Assembly (NCBI GenBank): GCA_015143295.1 | Contig: CM026567.1 | Coordinates: forward strand, 13,286,416 to 13,350,415 | From: Tetracentron sinense | Lineage: Eukaryota; Streptophyta; Magnoliopsida; Trochodendrales; Trochodendraceae | Length of the DNA stretch: 64,000 bases | Reading direction: 5' to 3' | Program-made: the position numbers and the translations under genes | Shown here: in pieces, positions 34,063-43,524 of the stretch | Numbering within the stretch: position 1 is the stretch's first letter | Layout: each line of letters begins with the position of its first letter | The notes under the pieces: model-generated | The model's database searches: none | What the model saw: only the letters and a program-made list of their open reading frames with translations | What the model was told of the DNA's origin: nothing

Positions 34063-34331
34063 GGCTTGCCGAACTTCTGGTGAAAGTCGTAGCGCATCAT
34101 ATACACTTAGCCAATTTGAGACTTTCTGTAAATGTGCAAGGACATTAGGATGGGCAGGATCTTCGTGACTTTCTTGAAATGTTGTCGATGTAGCATGTAC
34201 TTTACCTGTATCATCTGGACAACCTTTTCATCATGTGTCTCTAGACATGATATTACATGAACATTGACACAATACTTGTTAAGCCATTTTTTGGACATGA
34301 ACTCTTTCAGGGTAACAGGAACACGAGGTTC

Positions 34332-36524
34332 TTATTCAAGCAGGTCATCAAGTATTAGTGGTCTTTCTTTGACAATCTTGCTCTTCCTTCCAGACTTCTT
34401 CTTCTTCTTTGATGCAGCTTTTGGTTGAGCCTTTCTCCGAGTCCTTCTTGACCTAGTAATTTGAGGCTTTGGCAACCGTGGCTTGCGTTGCTTGTGACGA
34501 GTAACAAGGGTCCAACCATCATCCTCAGAGTCTGCATTCTCAGTTAAATCGATGCCCACATACATAATTGTTTGATTTGTCAATCTTGTAGAAGGTTCTG
34601 GAAGACTTAGACTTGGTTTCCTATTCTCTATTATGATTGGATTGAATGACCCAAACTTAAGAGTGTATGTTGGAGAATGCAACAAGACATGAGGAGAAAC
34701 AGTACAGGTCTTTGGCTTACTTATAGGAACCGTAGAGCCAAATGATCCAAAAGCAATGACAGTCTGATTTGAAGCCGCAATATCGTCGTCTCCATCAAGG
34801 ACTATTTTCCCTTGTCGTGCCAGTGCCATAATCTTTTCTTTTAGAACAAAACATTTTTCAATTGGGTGGCTAACCACCCGATGGTATCTGCAGTATTTTG
34901 GATCATCTATCTGGTCAGCCTCTTCTGGGCGTTTCGACTCCGGTAGTTCAATCATCTTACTTGTGAGGAGTTGGTCAAACATTCCTGCGGCATCAGAGTC
35001 AGGGAAAGGGTACTCCTTTTCTTGCATTTCTTTCAAGGTATACCTCTTTCTACCTCGGTTTTCAAAAGACTCATTTTTACTTTCCTTATTGTTGCTTGAT
35101 TTTCCTTTAATTTTTAGAGGAGTAGTATTAACAGCCATAGACTCTTTAGTACCAGATTTAGAAAATGGTTTGCCCCCTTTTCGGTTGTCTGGTTTATCTT
35201 TATTTCTGTGAGAATTATGGGTAGATGGATCCAAATTTCCATTAGCTGCTATGCTCAATTCCATATCATGAGCACGTGTGGCCAATTCTTCAAAAGTTCT
35301 CGGTTTTATCCCTTGTAGGATATATCGAAGTCCCCAGTGCATACCTTGGATACACATTTCGATGGCAGAAGTCTCACAAAGTCTGTCTTTGCAATTGAGA
35401 CTTAAATTTCTCCACCTGTTGATGTAGTCAATAACAGGTTCTTCCTTCCATTGACGGGTATTTGTCAACTCGATCATACTAACTGTACGTCTCGTGCTGT
35501 AAAAATGATTAAGAAATTCTCGTTCCATTTGTTCCCAATTATCAATGGAACCAAGTTCGAGATCAGTGTACCAGTCGAATGCATTTGCTTTCAGAGAGCG
35601 AACAAATTGCTTGACCAAAAGGTCGGCATTAGTACCGGCATTGCTACATGTCTCTACGAAGTGTGCCACATGTTGTTTTGGGTTACCTTTTCCATCAAAT
35701 TGCTGAAACTTTGGTGGATGATAACTGGCAGGCATCTTCATTAGGTCGATCCTCTGAGTGTAAGGCTTGGCATATGCAATGGAGGATTGTGATTGATCTT
35801 CATGCTTACCCCGTATGGCATCTAAGATAAAGCCTCTGAGTTGATCTGCAGGTATGGATCCATCAGAAGATATTCGAATATTTTCATTTGTACTTTGATC
35901 TTTAGTCGGTATCTTAGGATTATCCTCTGGGTCTGTATGACCTTGGCTTGATTCTTCATCATTCTCAAACTTATTCATGAGCATGACTATTTGTTTGTCT
36001 TTTTCATTAAGTGCATTGGTGAGCCCTTCAATGGCTTTAGACATACTCGCAATTTGTTCATCAATGGAGAGGCCTTGTGCCATCATAACTGGAGCAACAG
36101 AATACTCGGTATTAATAGAGTTCGAGTGTCCTGAAGATCCTGAGCTTCTTTGTGGAGATCCAGGTGTAGAGCCTGTGTTCGAACTATAAGCAGACGAAAC
36201 TTTATGCTCGGAGCTTGATTCATGAAATAAAGAAGAGTAAACCATGTTCTTCTTCTTAGAAAAGGAGGCCTCCCTTTTCTCCTTTAGCGAGGCTAAAGTG
36301 ATGACGGGAAGTCTGGATGAGACTGCTCTAGGAACCGACAATGGTTTTGGTGAGAGAGCAGTTGGTTGGGTCGACGAGCCCAGACGAACGGCTAGCGTTT
36401 TACTTCGGGTCGTACATCCCGTATTCTGAGTGTTGAGACTTGATCCAACATTGCTGGCAGCCATAGGGTTAGAACCTATGGGCTTGAGGCTTGGAATGTT
36501 GGACGATTTTTTCTTTGGTGCCAT
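34332..36524 (-). pseudogene. Gag of the Tat element
   Basis: A long frame whose natural start is probably the ATG at 36522-36524 (MAPKKKSSN), just inside the primer-binding site. The retrotransposon gag core lies in the middle: [40 protein letters not shown], then [19 protein letters not shown] and [12 protein letters not shown]. The C-terminal part is basic. Structural protein of the particle in this family. Confidence 0.85.
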
Positions 36525-36573
36525 TGACTTCGAATCTCGAGGAGTTGCAGAAAAGAGATGATAGGTAGAGATA

Positions 36574-36591
36574 GTCCCACCGGGCGTGCCA
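36574..36591 (-). other. Primer-binding site of the Tat element
   Basis: The minus strand reads TGGCACGCCCGGTGGGAC a few bases after the 5' LTR end, a primer-site type common in Tat elements. I do not assign the tRNA. Confidence 0.7.
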
Positions 36592-36597
36592 GAAATT

Positions 36598-37332
36598 TGT
36601 CGACACAAATTTCGTGTCCGAAAATCAAGGATAAGAAATGTATGACAAATAATATTTTTATTGATATTGGTGAGGATACAAATCTCTGAGATTTAATCTC
36701 TGTAAAATAGAGAAACCTCTGATTCTTTTCTTTACAAAACCTTTAATCTGAGGGCTGGAAAACAGCGTATTCTCAAATCCGAACTTCGAGATCGTAGTCG
36801 AAAATATTGCTGAAGTATTTGGATCATAACGGAGATCTTCAGAGCTTTGGTTTTAATGGAGATCTTCGGAGCTTCAAACTATAATGGAGATCTGCGGAGC
36901 TCCAAGCTTTAATGGAGATCTACGGAGCTTTCGACTTTGATTGAGATCTGTGGAGCTTCAGGCTTTAATCGAGATCAGAGCTTTCGACTTTGGTGGAGAT
37001 TTTTGGAGCTTCAGGGCTTTTTTTTCTTCTTCTCCTCTATTCTCTCCTTTTTCATCCCCTTTCTTCTAGAGAATGAGCTACCTTTTATAAATTTATGAGT
37101 GGTAGAGTCCTCTTTTAACACAACATCTTGGGAGACTTATCATGATTTGAATTGATAAGTCTTGTGAGGCTAGTGGATTACATTTGGAGTCTATCCAATT
37201 TGTGGGTCCCATTTGGTGAAAGCTAGCCTTTATCTTTAAAGAGTTTTATATTATTTTAACTCTAAATAGGGTCCACCTTCTAAGATCTTGCCATGTGGCA
37301 ATTTTGATCTTATCAAAATTTGCATGCCTACA
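36598..37332 (-). repeat. 5' LTR of the Tat element
   Basis: Partner of 22354-23058. It differs by roughly 16 substitutions, one 3-bp difference and one extra unit of about 30 bp in the GGAGATCT-type tandem region (36808-37020). Confidence 0.92.
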
Positions 37333-37667
37333 GTAATTGTACGTGTTTACTTATTTTTATCTTTGAGTTGTTTTCCATGACTTTATATTTGGTAAATTTA
37401 GTTCTTATAACTCATTTATTTTAAATCTAATTTGATTTTTGAAAAAAAGAAAAAATTATATGTATCGTTTGAAACCGTTACCGAAACCGATACATAGGTT
37501 TCGGTTGGAACCGATAGATCCTCCAAAATTGTATTTTTAATCCTTGCTCTCTCTCTCTCTCTCTCTCTACTCACTCACTCGCGCCATTAAGACCAACCCA
37601 AGAAGCTATTCTCCAGCTCCTTCAGACTATTCTCTCTCTATTTAATAAGTTCTTCTCCAGAGAGCGA
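37333..37667. other. Host non-coding flank with ACCGATAC words and a CT microsatellite
   Basis: Contains ACCGATACATAGG and AACCGATAGATCC words, matching those at 22225-22310 across the Tat insertion. A CT microsatellite (37547-37570) follows, and then a leader-like CT-rich stretch. Confidence 0.45.
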
Positions 37668-37819
37668 ATGGACTGGGTTTCCGGTGTGAAGTCCGGCAAA
37701 ACTCGCCGGAAATTTGATCAAGATGAACTGCTTGACGAAATGCAAAAGAGAATTGAAATTTCAGAGAGAGAGCGAGGAAAAGGGAGGAGTTTAAGATTTT
37801 CTCAGCAACCAAACACAGT
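37668..37819 (+). other. Possible first exon of an unrecognised host gene
   Basis: The frame MDWVSGVKSGKTRRKFDQDE continues LLDEMQKRIEISERERG and reaches a GTAAAAG donor-like site at about 37819, preceded by a CT-rich leader. Basic, hydrophilic and short; no family recognised. Its end contains TTCTCAGCAACCAAAC, a motif repeated on the other strand at 10535-10550, so it may instead be part of a repeat. Confidence 0.25.
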
Positions 37820-38903
37820 AAAAGAGAGTTTTTTTTTTATGGAAACTTGCTCATATCAACCATATAGACAAAGAGGTTTATTTATTCTTACATTCAATTG
37901 TATCATGGGTTGGCTGGTCCCACTCGGATGGTCAAACCCGATTGCTCCAACCCTGCTCTTTTTACGGATTGGCAAGTTGTCCGGTTTTAAAACATTGTTC
38001 ACACCAATAAATTGGAGATATTTCTCTTCTAAGAAACATGCAATGAGCAGTTTTGAAATAACGTTTCTCAATTATTTGCACTTTTTAAATAAGAGAGTAC
38101 ATGGGATATATATATATATATAGATGTGTAGGACACCATCACTTAGTGTACATGGAATATATATAGATGTACAGGACACCATCCCTTAGTACATCTTACT
38201 TGGATTCGACCAATGACTTTGTAAAACTAACTATATTCCAAAATTAAATACATTTGTAATTCCTCCATACTCTTTAACTTCAAATGTAGACTTTCCTGAA
38301 ACTAATATGACTCAATTAAGAACTTACTATATAGACTACTTGCTAGAATATAAAAGAAACTATTTTAAAGAAAGTGAATCAGACTCCTACTGAAATCTTG
38401 AAATATCATCCTAAACTAATCTAAAAGCCCAAGACATTAGATTTCTTTTCACTTAAACCTAAAGAAAATAAAAAATCAAACTACTATCATCCTGCCATAA
38501 GCTCCCACTTTGTATGTATTTTTTTTTGCCATAACTCAAATCATGTACATACTGCATATTATCTGCTCCTATGGAAAGCTAATCAGATAAGCTTTATATT
38601 GGTATGAATTGAAGGTAGCGAAACACGATAGTCTATTATCTTAAATAAAATGATGAAATTAGACTGCATTATTCTCTTTTCTTGAATTGCTTTTAATTAC
38701 ACTCTTATATTGAGAGGATTGATTTTTGTGCGCTGTTACTGTGTCTTACTTCAGTACACCAAGTTTTACCATGTTCTTTGTCAGTTGGTCTAACCAGAAT
38801 CCTGCCAATATCTTATGCCATTCCTAGGGTTTTAGCTTTAAATGAAATGGATCTCATGGTCTATTTACACAGTCCGCTCTTTGCATGGTCATGTCTAATG
38901 GTG
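37820..38903. other. AT-rich non-coding stretch with a short dinucleotide and tandem repeat
   Basis: No coding region supported. 38105-38190 holds a (TA)n run and two copies of an approximately 50-bp unit containing GGACACCATC.CTTAGT. Confidence 0.5.
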
Positions 38904-39460
38904 TTTTTTTTAATAACCCAACTAAATTTGATAATTAAATATGACAAGTCCGAAGGGCGAAGGCCATTACATAACCCACTAAGGGGTTCGAGAATTAGAG
39001 AACTCTCCATGGGAAGATCATGAATTATGAAAACATCAGTAGCATCTATAGAAGATAGTCTTCCCTTTGTCAGAAGATGTGCTTGATGTATAACAGCTCT
39101 TCCCTACAAACCTAATGCATACTGATTGGAATTCAGAAATGAGACTCTTGATATTGTGTCCATAATAGTCCAAGGATAATTACATTCTGAACTAGAACTC
39201 AGTGCTGAAAATATTTATGCTACCCCAACTTCTAGATTTTGCCAGTTTAAAAGCTTCAAAGATTGCCCAAGCTTCGGCTACAATTGTAGAACCAGCTGGA
39301 TTTAGCTTTGCTACTTTGATAATAGTCAGGCCTTCTTGACTTTTTCCATAAAAGACATAAGCTGATAAACTCCCATTTGTTCTAGCTGCTCCATCACAGA
39401 AAAAATTTACCTCAAATTGGTCCTTTGAAGAATTACTATAACTCTCTCATGGATCTATAG
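38904..39460 (-). mobile_element. LINE 3' fragment with RNase H domain, minus strand
   Basis: The T run at 38904-38911 is the A tail on the minus strand, followed upstream by a LINE-like 3' UTR. The minus strand from about 39425 reads FFCDGAARTNGSLSAYVFYG, then GLTIIKVAKLNPAGSTIVAE and AWAIFEAFKLAKSR, the first half of an RNase H (D in CDGA, E in AEAWAI). Frames change before the second half (YPWTIMDTISRVSFLNSNQY, about 39150). The domain is of the LINE ORF2 C-terminal type. 5'-truncated and dead. Confidence 0.65.
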
Positions 39461-39677
39461 CTTAAGAAGGATTATGGGTGGGTTAGTTTGGAACTGTTTA
39501 CAAAGAGAGGATGAGAGATCCTCCATCACTTGTTCTTTACATCTTGCTGGATGATTGCATCTCTTCTCCTACATGAGGAATGCATCAGGAATCGAAATTA
39601 TGATGCTTCACAGTCAATTCTCAATCATCCTTAATGGAAAATGCTTCAAAGTCAATTCTCAATCATCGTTAACTCAT

Positions 39678-39850
39678 AGTTCCATTTGAAGCTTCGGTGT
39701 TCTAGATTAGAATCACTAAAAAGGCCTAAGCTTCTTTTGTTAGTCTTTGAAAAGAAGAAATCTGAGTTCCATTAGAAGCTTTGGTCTTCTAGATTAAAAT
39801 CACTAAAAAAACTAAGCTTCTTTTGTTAGTCTTTGAAAATAAGAAATCTG
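39678..39850 (+). repeat. 87-bp tandem duplication
   Basis: Units starting AGTTCCATT at 39678 and 39765, about 90% alike, both containing CTTCTTTTGTTAGTCTTTGA. An approximately 36-bp duplication (CAGTCAATTCTCAATCATC / AAGTCAATTCTCAATCATC) lies just upstream at about 39610-39670. Confidence 0.85.
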
Positions 39851-40727
39851 AAAATCTGAGACTGAGCTGGGGGGGAAACCACATGGCTTTTCCTTATCCT
39901 TCTGGCACTAATTGAACTTTTACTGCCATGGGCTCGCATTTTGAAATTCTCACGAGACGTGAAGTTTTGCTTTCATTTTTCTTAAGTTGACAATTTCACT
40001 TGACTTATGTATGTTCAAATGCTTAAGGAGAAAGACTTATTAGAACTTTTAAGTCTTTCCTAAAATAGTTTAGATTGCTCAAATATAAAATAATGTCAGT
40101 TGTATGTATTTATGGGAAAATTACATTTAGAAATCTGGAATTTTGTTGAACGTGAAGAGGATGAATTATTTTTTTATTTTTTCTAGATGATTTGTTATGG
40201 TAACGATATTCATCAAACCTGAGAAGACTTGGACCCAGCAATCAGGTTTTAAGAGTTGGATAATTAATATCATTTTCGGCAAGGCCATGATAAATGAAAG
40301 AAGACCCCTTCTGTGTGGTCTTAAATTTGAATTATCTGCAGTGGAGGAGATGAACCTACTGTTGTTTTAATTAATATACAAAAAGCAAGCCATTTATTTT
40401 TCCAAGTTTGTACTGAATTCGTTGACGAGATGTAGGATAGTTTCTACAAGTGCGCTTTTGTTGACTTAATCGTCGGATTCTCGATTTAGTAGCTTTCTGA
40501 GTATAGAATTCCCACATTTATTTTTGGGTAAGCTGGATTATAAGATGCCTTAAGGGGGGGAACTGCGCAAATGCTTTTGGCTTTTGCCACCTTCTCCCTG
40601 CCACATTCTTGACAGGGAGATCATGGTTATTTTCTAGAAAAGAACAAACACATGGCCAGGGCTTTGATTCGTGGCTTGCTAATCTCTCTTTTTGTGTAGT
40701 TGGAGATTCGGGTGGGCAATGAGTGAC
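39851..40727. other. Non-coding stretch upstream of the AP2/ERF pseudogene
   Basis: I see no gene or repeat here. It is probably old host intergenic or distal promoter sequence. A small inverted repeat, CTCCCTG...CAGGGAG, lies at about 40595-40621. Confidence 0.4.
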
Positions 40728-40818
40728 CACGTGACAGTATCTACATTGTCACGTGCGGTTCATAATTTAGGTGCCACCGTCGTCTAATCTTTACTTGCGC
40801 TCTCCTTGCTATTAAATA
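40728..40818 (+). promoter_or_regulatory. Promoter of the AP2/ERF gene: two G-box/ABRE motifs and a TATA-like box
   Basis: CACGTG occurs at 40728-40733 (CCACGTGAC) and 40750-40755 (TCACGTGCGG), 22 bp apart. TATTAAATA follows at 40810-40818, and a CT-rich leader after that. Paired G-box/ABRE elements are typical of stress- and ABA-responsive plant promoters, which suits a DREB/ERF gene. Inferred from sequence only. Confidence 0.55.
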
Positions 40819-41035
40819 CCCTTTTGGCTCTCTCTCATCATTTCCCCAAAACTTCAAATTCCCCAAAAATTGTCCTGGTGACAAGAATAACCTGCAGTGT
40901 GCCTGTGTTCTCGAATTTTTTTTGTTACTTTGGTTTTTCTCTCTCTGTTATTTAGTTTGTAGTAATTTAATCCTGAACCTTGTAATTTGAAGTTGATACA
41001 TATGGTTTCTATGTAAAAAAAAGGCTCAAAAAGGT

Positions 41036-41284
41036 GAATTTCAGCGAAAGCAAAGTCCAGGACCATACAAGGGTGTCTGAATGAGGAAATGGGGTCGATG
41101 GGTGTTGGAAATACGAGTTCCAAAGAGCCAAACGAGGATATGGTTAGGATCTTATGATGTGCCGGAGAAGGCTGCTCGAGCATATGACACTGCACCATAC
41201 TGTTTATGTGGTGCTAGAGGAAGGTTCAATTTCCCAACAGGTAAATGGTCAGAGCTCCCCAGTGGATCACCGAATTGCTATCAG
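41036..41284 (+). pseudogene. AP2/ERF (DREB-type) transcription factor pseudogene
   Basis: The AP2 DNA-binding domain spans 41066-41236 (57 codons). YKGV is followed by a TGA at 41078-41080 where the family has arginine (CGA in MRKWG-type genes). [40 protein letters not shown] and the closing RFNFP follow. The layout resembles the ERF017/ERF019-like DREB group, which binds DRE/GCC elements in the nucleus. Candidate start ATGs at 41002 and 41011 are out of frame, separated from the domain by an A8 run. Downstream, a LINE fragment is inserted at about 41285, and possible C-terminal sequence (GSPYVLAPLDPDTFF, about 41925) lies beyond it. So: one nonsense change, a probable start-side frame change and an insertion. 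The promoter is still recognisable. Confidence 0.8.
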
Positions 41285-41870
41285 ATAGGTTTTGGGTCTA
41301 GGTGGAGGCTTTGGATGCGGTTGTGTTTATCATCCTTGTCTTTCTCCATTCTCCCAAATGGGAGTCCGGTGGGTTTCTTTCCTAGCTCTAGAGGTCTAAG
41401 GGAGATCCTCTTTCTCCCTTTCTTTTTGTAATAATTTGGAGGCCTTGAGTAGAATGCTATCTCGAGCTGAGGGGAGTGTTTGAAGGGTTTCCGATTGGAT
41501 CCAACGGACTTCGTATTTCTCACATTCAGTTTGCCAATGACACCCTAATCTTTTGTCTGGCCCAGAGGGGTGATTTTTTCAACCTCTTATGTCTTCTTCG
41601 GTGTTTTGAAGCGGTGTCTGACTTACGAGTAAATTTGGGAAAGTCAGAGATCGTGAGTGTGTGGATCCGTATGGTGATGTTGGAGTGGGCGGGTTTAAAT
41701 TTCGATGTGGAAGCTTTGAGGGTGGTGTTAGGTGTGTTTGGGTGTCTGGCTTTATCTTGGTTGAGTTTTTGTGCTTGTAATATTTTCCTTGGTTTTTGCT
41801 CGTTTTTAGCTCGTCCTTGTTCTTCTTTTTTCCTTTATATAAAGTCTATTTACTGATCAAAAAAAAGAAA
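41285..41870 (+). mobile_element. Internally deleted, 5'-truncated LINE inserted in the AP2/ERF pseudogene
   Basis: It opens with a reverse-transcriptase segment ([20 protein letters not shown], then [12 protein letters not shown]) and continues with RISHIQFANDTLIFC, where the catalytic pair reads ND instead of DD. VNLGKSEIVSV follows, and then the sequence jumps to a typical LINE 3' UTR ending TATAAAGTCTATTTACTGATC and an A run at 41859-41866. The short direct repeat ATCAG at 41280-41284 and 41871-41875 may be the target-site duplication. The region between palm and 3' UTR is missing. Confidence 0.7.
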
Positions 41871-41875
41871 ATCAG

Positions 41876-42015
41876 TTCTTCGTTGATCTCCTATTAAACA
41901 CAATCTTCCTTATCAAGGAGATGGGAGTCCATATGTGCTTGCCCCCTTAGATCCAGATACATTTTTCTGTCCCTTTTCTTGTATATGTTTTAGTAATTGC
42001 TTGATCATCAACTTC
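41876..42015 (+). other. Possible 3' remnant of the AP2/ERF gene
   Basis: Between the LINE and the repeat block. One frame reads QGDGSPYVLAPLDPDTFF, which could be the displaced C-terminal coding part, but this is weak. Confidence 0.25.
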
Positions 42016-42975
42016 CTGATCTCCATGGAGACGTTTAGGCTTTCTTAACATCCATTCTCATGTGAGCCACATGCTTCTTAAATCTAGTGATACCCCCACA
42101 ATTATCTTGAGACAGTGTTTGCACAACCTATCCTTATTCAGTCTCTCTCCGTGCTCCAACCAATATTGAAGGACTATCTTGGCTTGATTAAGTACAAAAA
42201 ATTATTAAAATAATAATGAAACAAATGTGACAATGTTAAACACTTAAGATTGAGAATGAAAAAAATTGACTGATAATAATCTAAAAGAAAAATGAATTGT
42301 TTGGTTATTTTAATAAATATAATTATGAATTATTTAAACTAACATAAATAATGATTAGTCTATGGGTCCCATAGACAAGTCTCATATAAATATTTGAAAC
42401 ATAAATAAATAATAAGTAGCTTAAAATCTTTAAAGTTATATTCGAATTATAATTTTTGATATTAAAAAATTAAATAAATAATTTATTATCCAGAAAAAGG
42501 GATTGAGATCTAGTAGATCACCTTTCAAGCACAAGTGAGTGGTATATGTGTATTAAAATGCATTTGACCGGAAGGAGAAAAGGGAAAGATAATAGGTTGG
42601 AAGGCAATAGATAGTGCTTTTCAAGAGGGTTAACGTCCTACCTTGCAATAGATAGATGGACTTACAACCCTCTAGCCTCTTGATAAACCTGTAGACCAAT
42701 GGCTCCCAAATCGAAAAAGCTTTGAAGTGAGCCCCTAAAGGAGTAAAGGTAGACCCAAGTATTTGGCTAGAAGGGACGCAATTTTGCAACCTAGACACAT
42801 GGCTAGCACCTTTAGATTGATAACCTCTTCTATAACAAAGATCTGACTTATGAGAAAGTTAATTCTCAACCTAGACATTTCCTCAAAACATTTAAATAGA
42901 CAAGGAAGCCCTAAAAACAAGAGGGTGTCATCCAAAAATAGGAGATGGGACAGTTGGACAAGAGGACTTTCTTCC
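42016..42975 (-). repeat. Dispersed repeat block, copy 2 (LINE 3' region)
   Basis: Co-linear with 8225-9170, including an AT-rich segment (42190-42540) and the LINE reverse-transcriptase C-terminus. The differences are scattered point changes and single-base indels. Confidence 0.7.
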
Positions 42976-43349
42976 AATTTAATAGCTACTCGTGGAGTCC
43001 CTTTTAAGAGGTGATAATTATGGCACAACAAAATATTGTCCCATATACGTCTACCTTTGATGAAAGTGGACTGGCTTTGGTTTATGATCACAGGCATAAC
43101 CTGTTGAAGCCGAGCAACCATAATGTTGGAAATGAACTGATATACTACATTGCACACGGAGATGGGCCGAAAATCCGAAAAGGAGTTTGAACTTTCTGAT
43201 TTGGGAATAAGCGATATGAGCGTGGTGTGGCGTTCATCTCTCCAAGCATCTAGCCAGGACAAAGAAATTCTTAACCGCCTTAGCGAAATCATTTTTAACA
43301 ATCTCCCAACATTTCTGAAAGAAGAGAGCCGTAAAGCCGTCAGGGCTCG
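42553..43349 (-). mobile_element. L1-type LINE, 3' piece, minus strand
   Basis: Minus-strand reading from 43349: SPDGFTALFFQKCW-like start, then TTLISLIPKSESSNSFSDFR, PISVCNVVYQFISNIMVARL, STFIKGRRIWDNILLC and GTPRVAIKL. It then jumps directly to ESPLVQLSHLLFLDDTLLF, so the stretch holding motif A and GLRQGDP is missing. It continues into the thumb region shared with 8762-9130. Its 5' continuation is at 63634-64000, 20.3 kb away, because a solo LTR and its own inserts lie between. Confidence 0.78.
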
Positions 43350-43524
43350 GATAGAACCCCAAAATCCGAGTTCACTGTGATATGAATAGTACCAGTGAAT
43401 AGTGTCCTTGTATGATGTGTGTAAAGGCCTAAAGCCTTCTATTTTGTTCTTGGTAGTATGGTGAGCCAAGTGAGGGGTTTAGATGTGTGTGTTGAGTCTC
43501 AAAAAGAGAGTATAAATATACTCT

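Larger units (their letters stand above)
22354..37332 (-). mobile_element. Tat-lineage Ty3/gypsy retrotransposon with an antisense PMD gene (15 kb)
   Basis: Two LTRs (22354-23058 and 36598-37332) of about 0.7 kb are near 98% identical by eye, with flanking CTAAT and GTAAT (4 of 5 match). At the usual plant rate of about 1.3e-8 per site per year this implies under about 1 million years. Order on the minus strand: 5' LTR, primer-binding site, gag, protease, reverse transcriptase, RNase H, a second archaeal-like RNase H, integrase, a region of about 6 kb carrying plus-strand genes, polypurine tract, 3' LTR. The double RNase H and the antisense extra gene place it in the Tat lineage. Ends are whole; gag-pol is broken with roughly six to eight interruptions. 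Confidence 0.9.

Noticed and set aside
22225-37520. ACCGATAC words on both sides of the Tat element as terminal repeats of a larger transposon
   Set aside because: They are simply one host segment cut by the Tat insertion; no terminal structure or target duplication seen.
40595-40621. CTCCCTG...CAGGGAG inverted repeat as a microRNA or terminator hairpin
   Set aside because: Seven-base arms are expected by chance at this scale; no supporting context.
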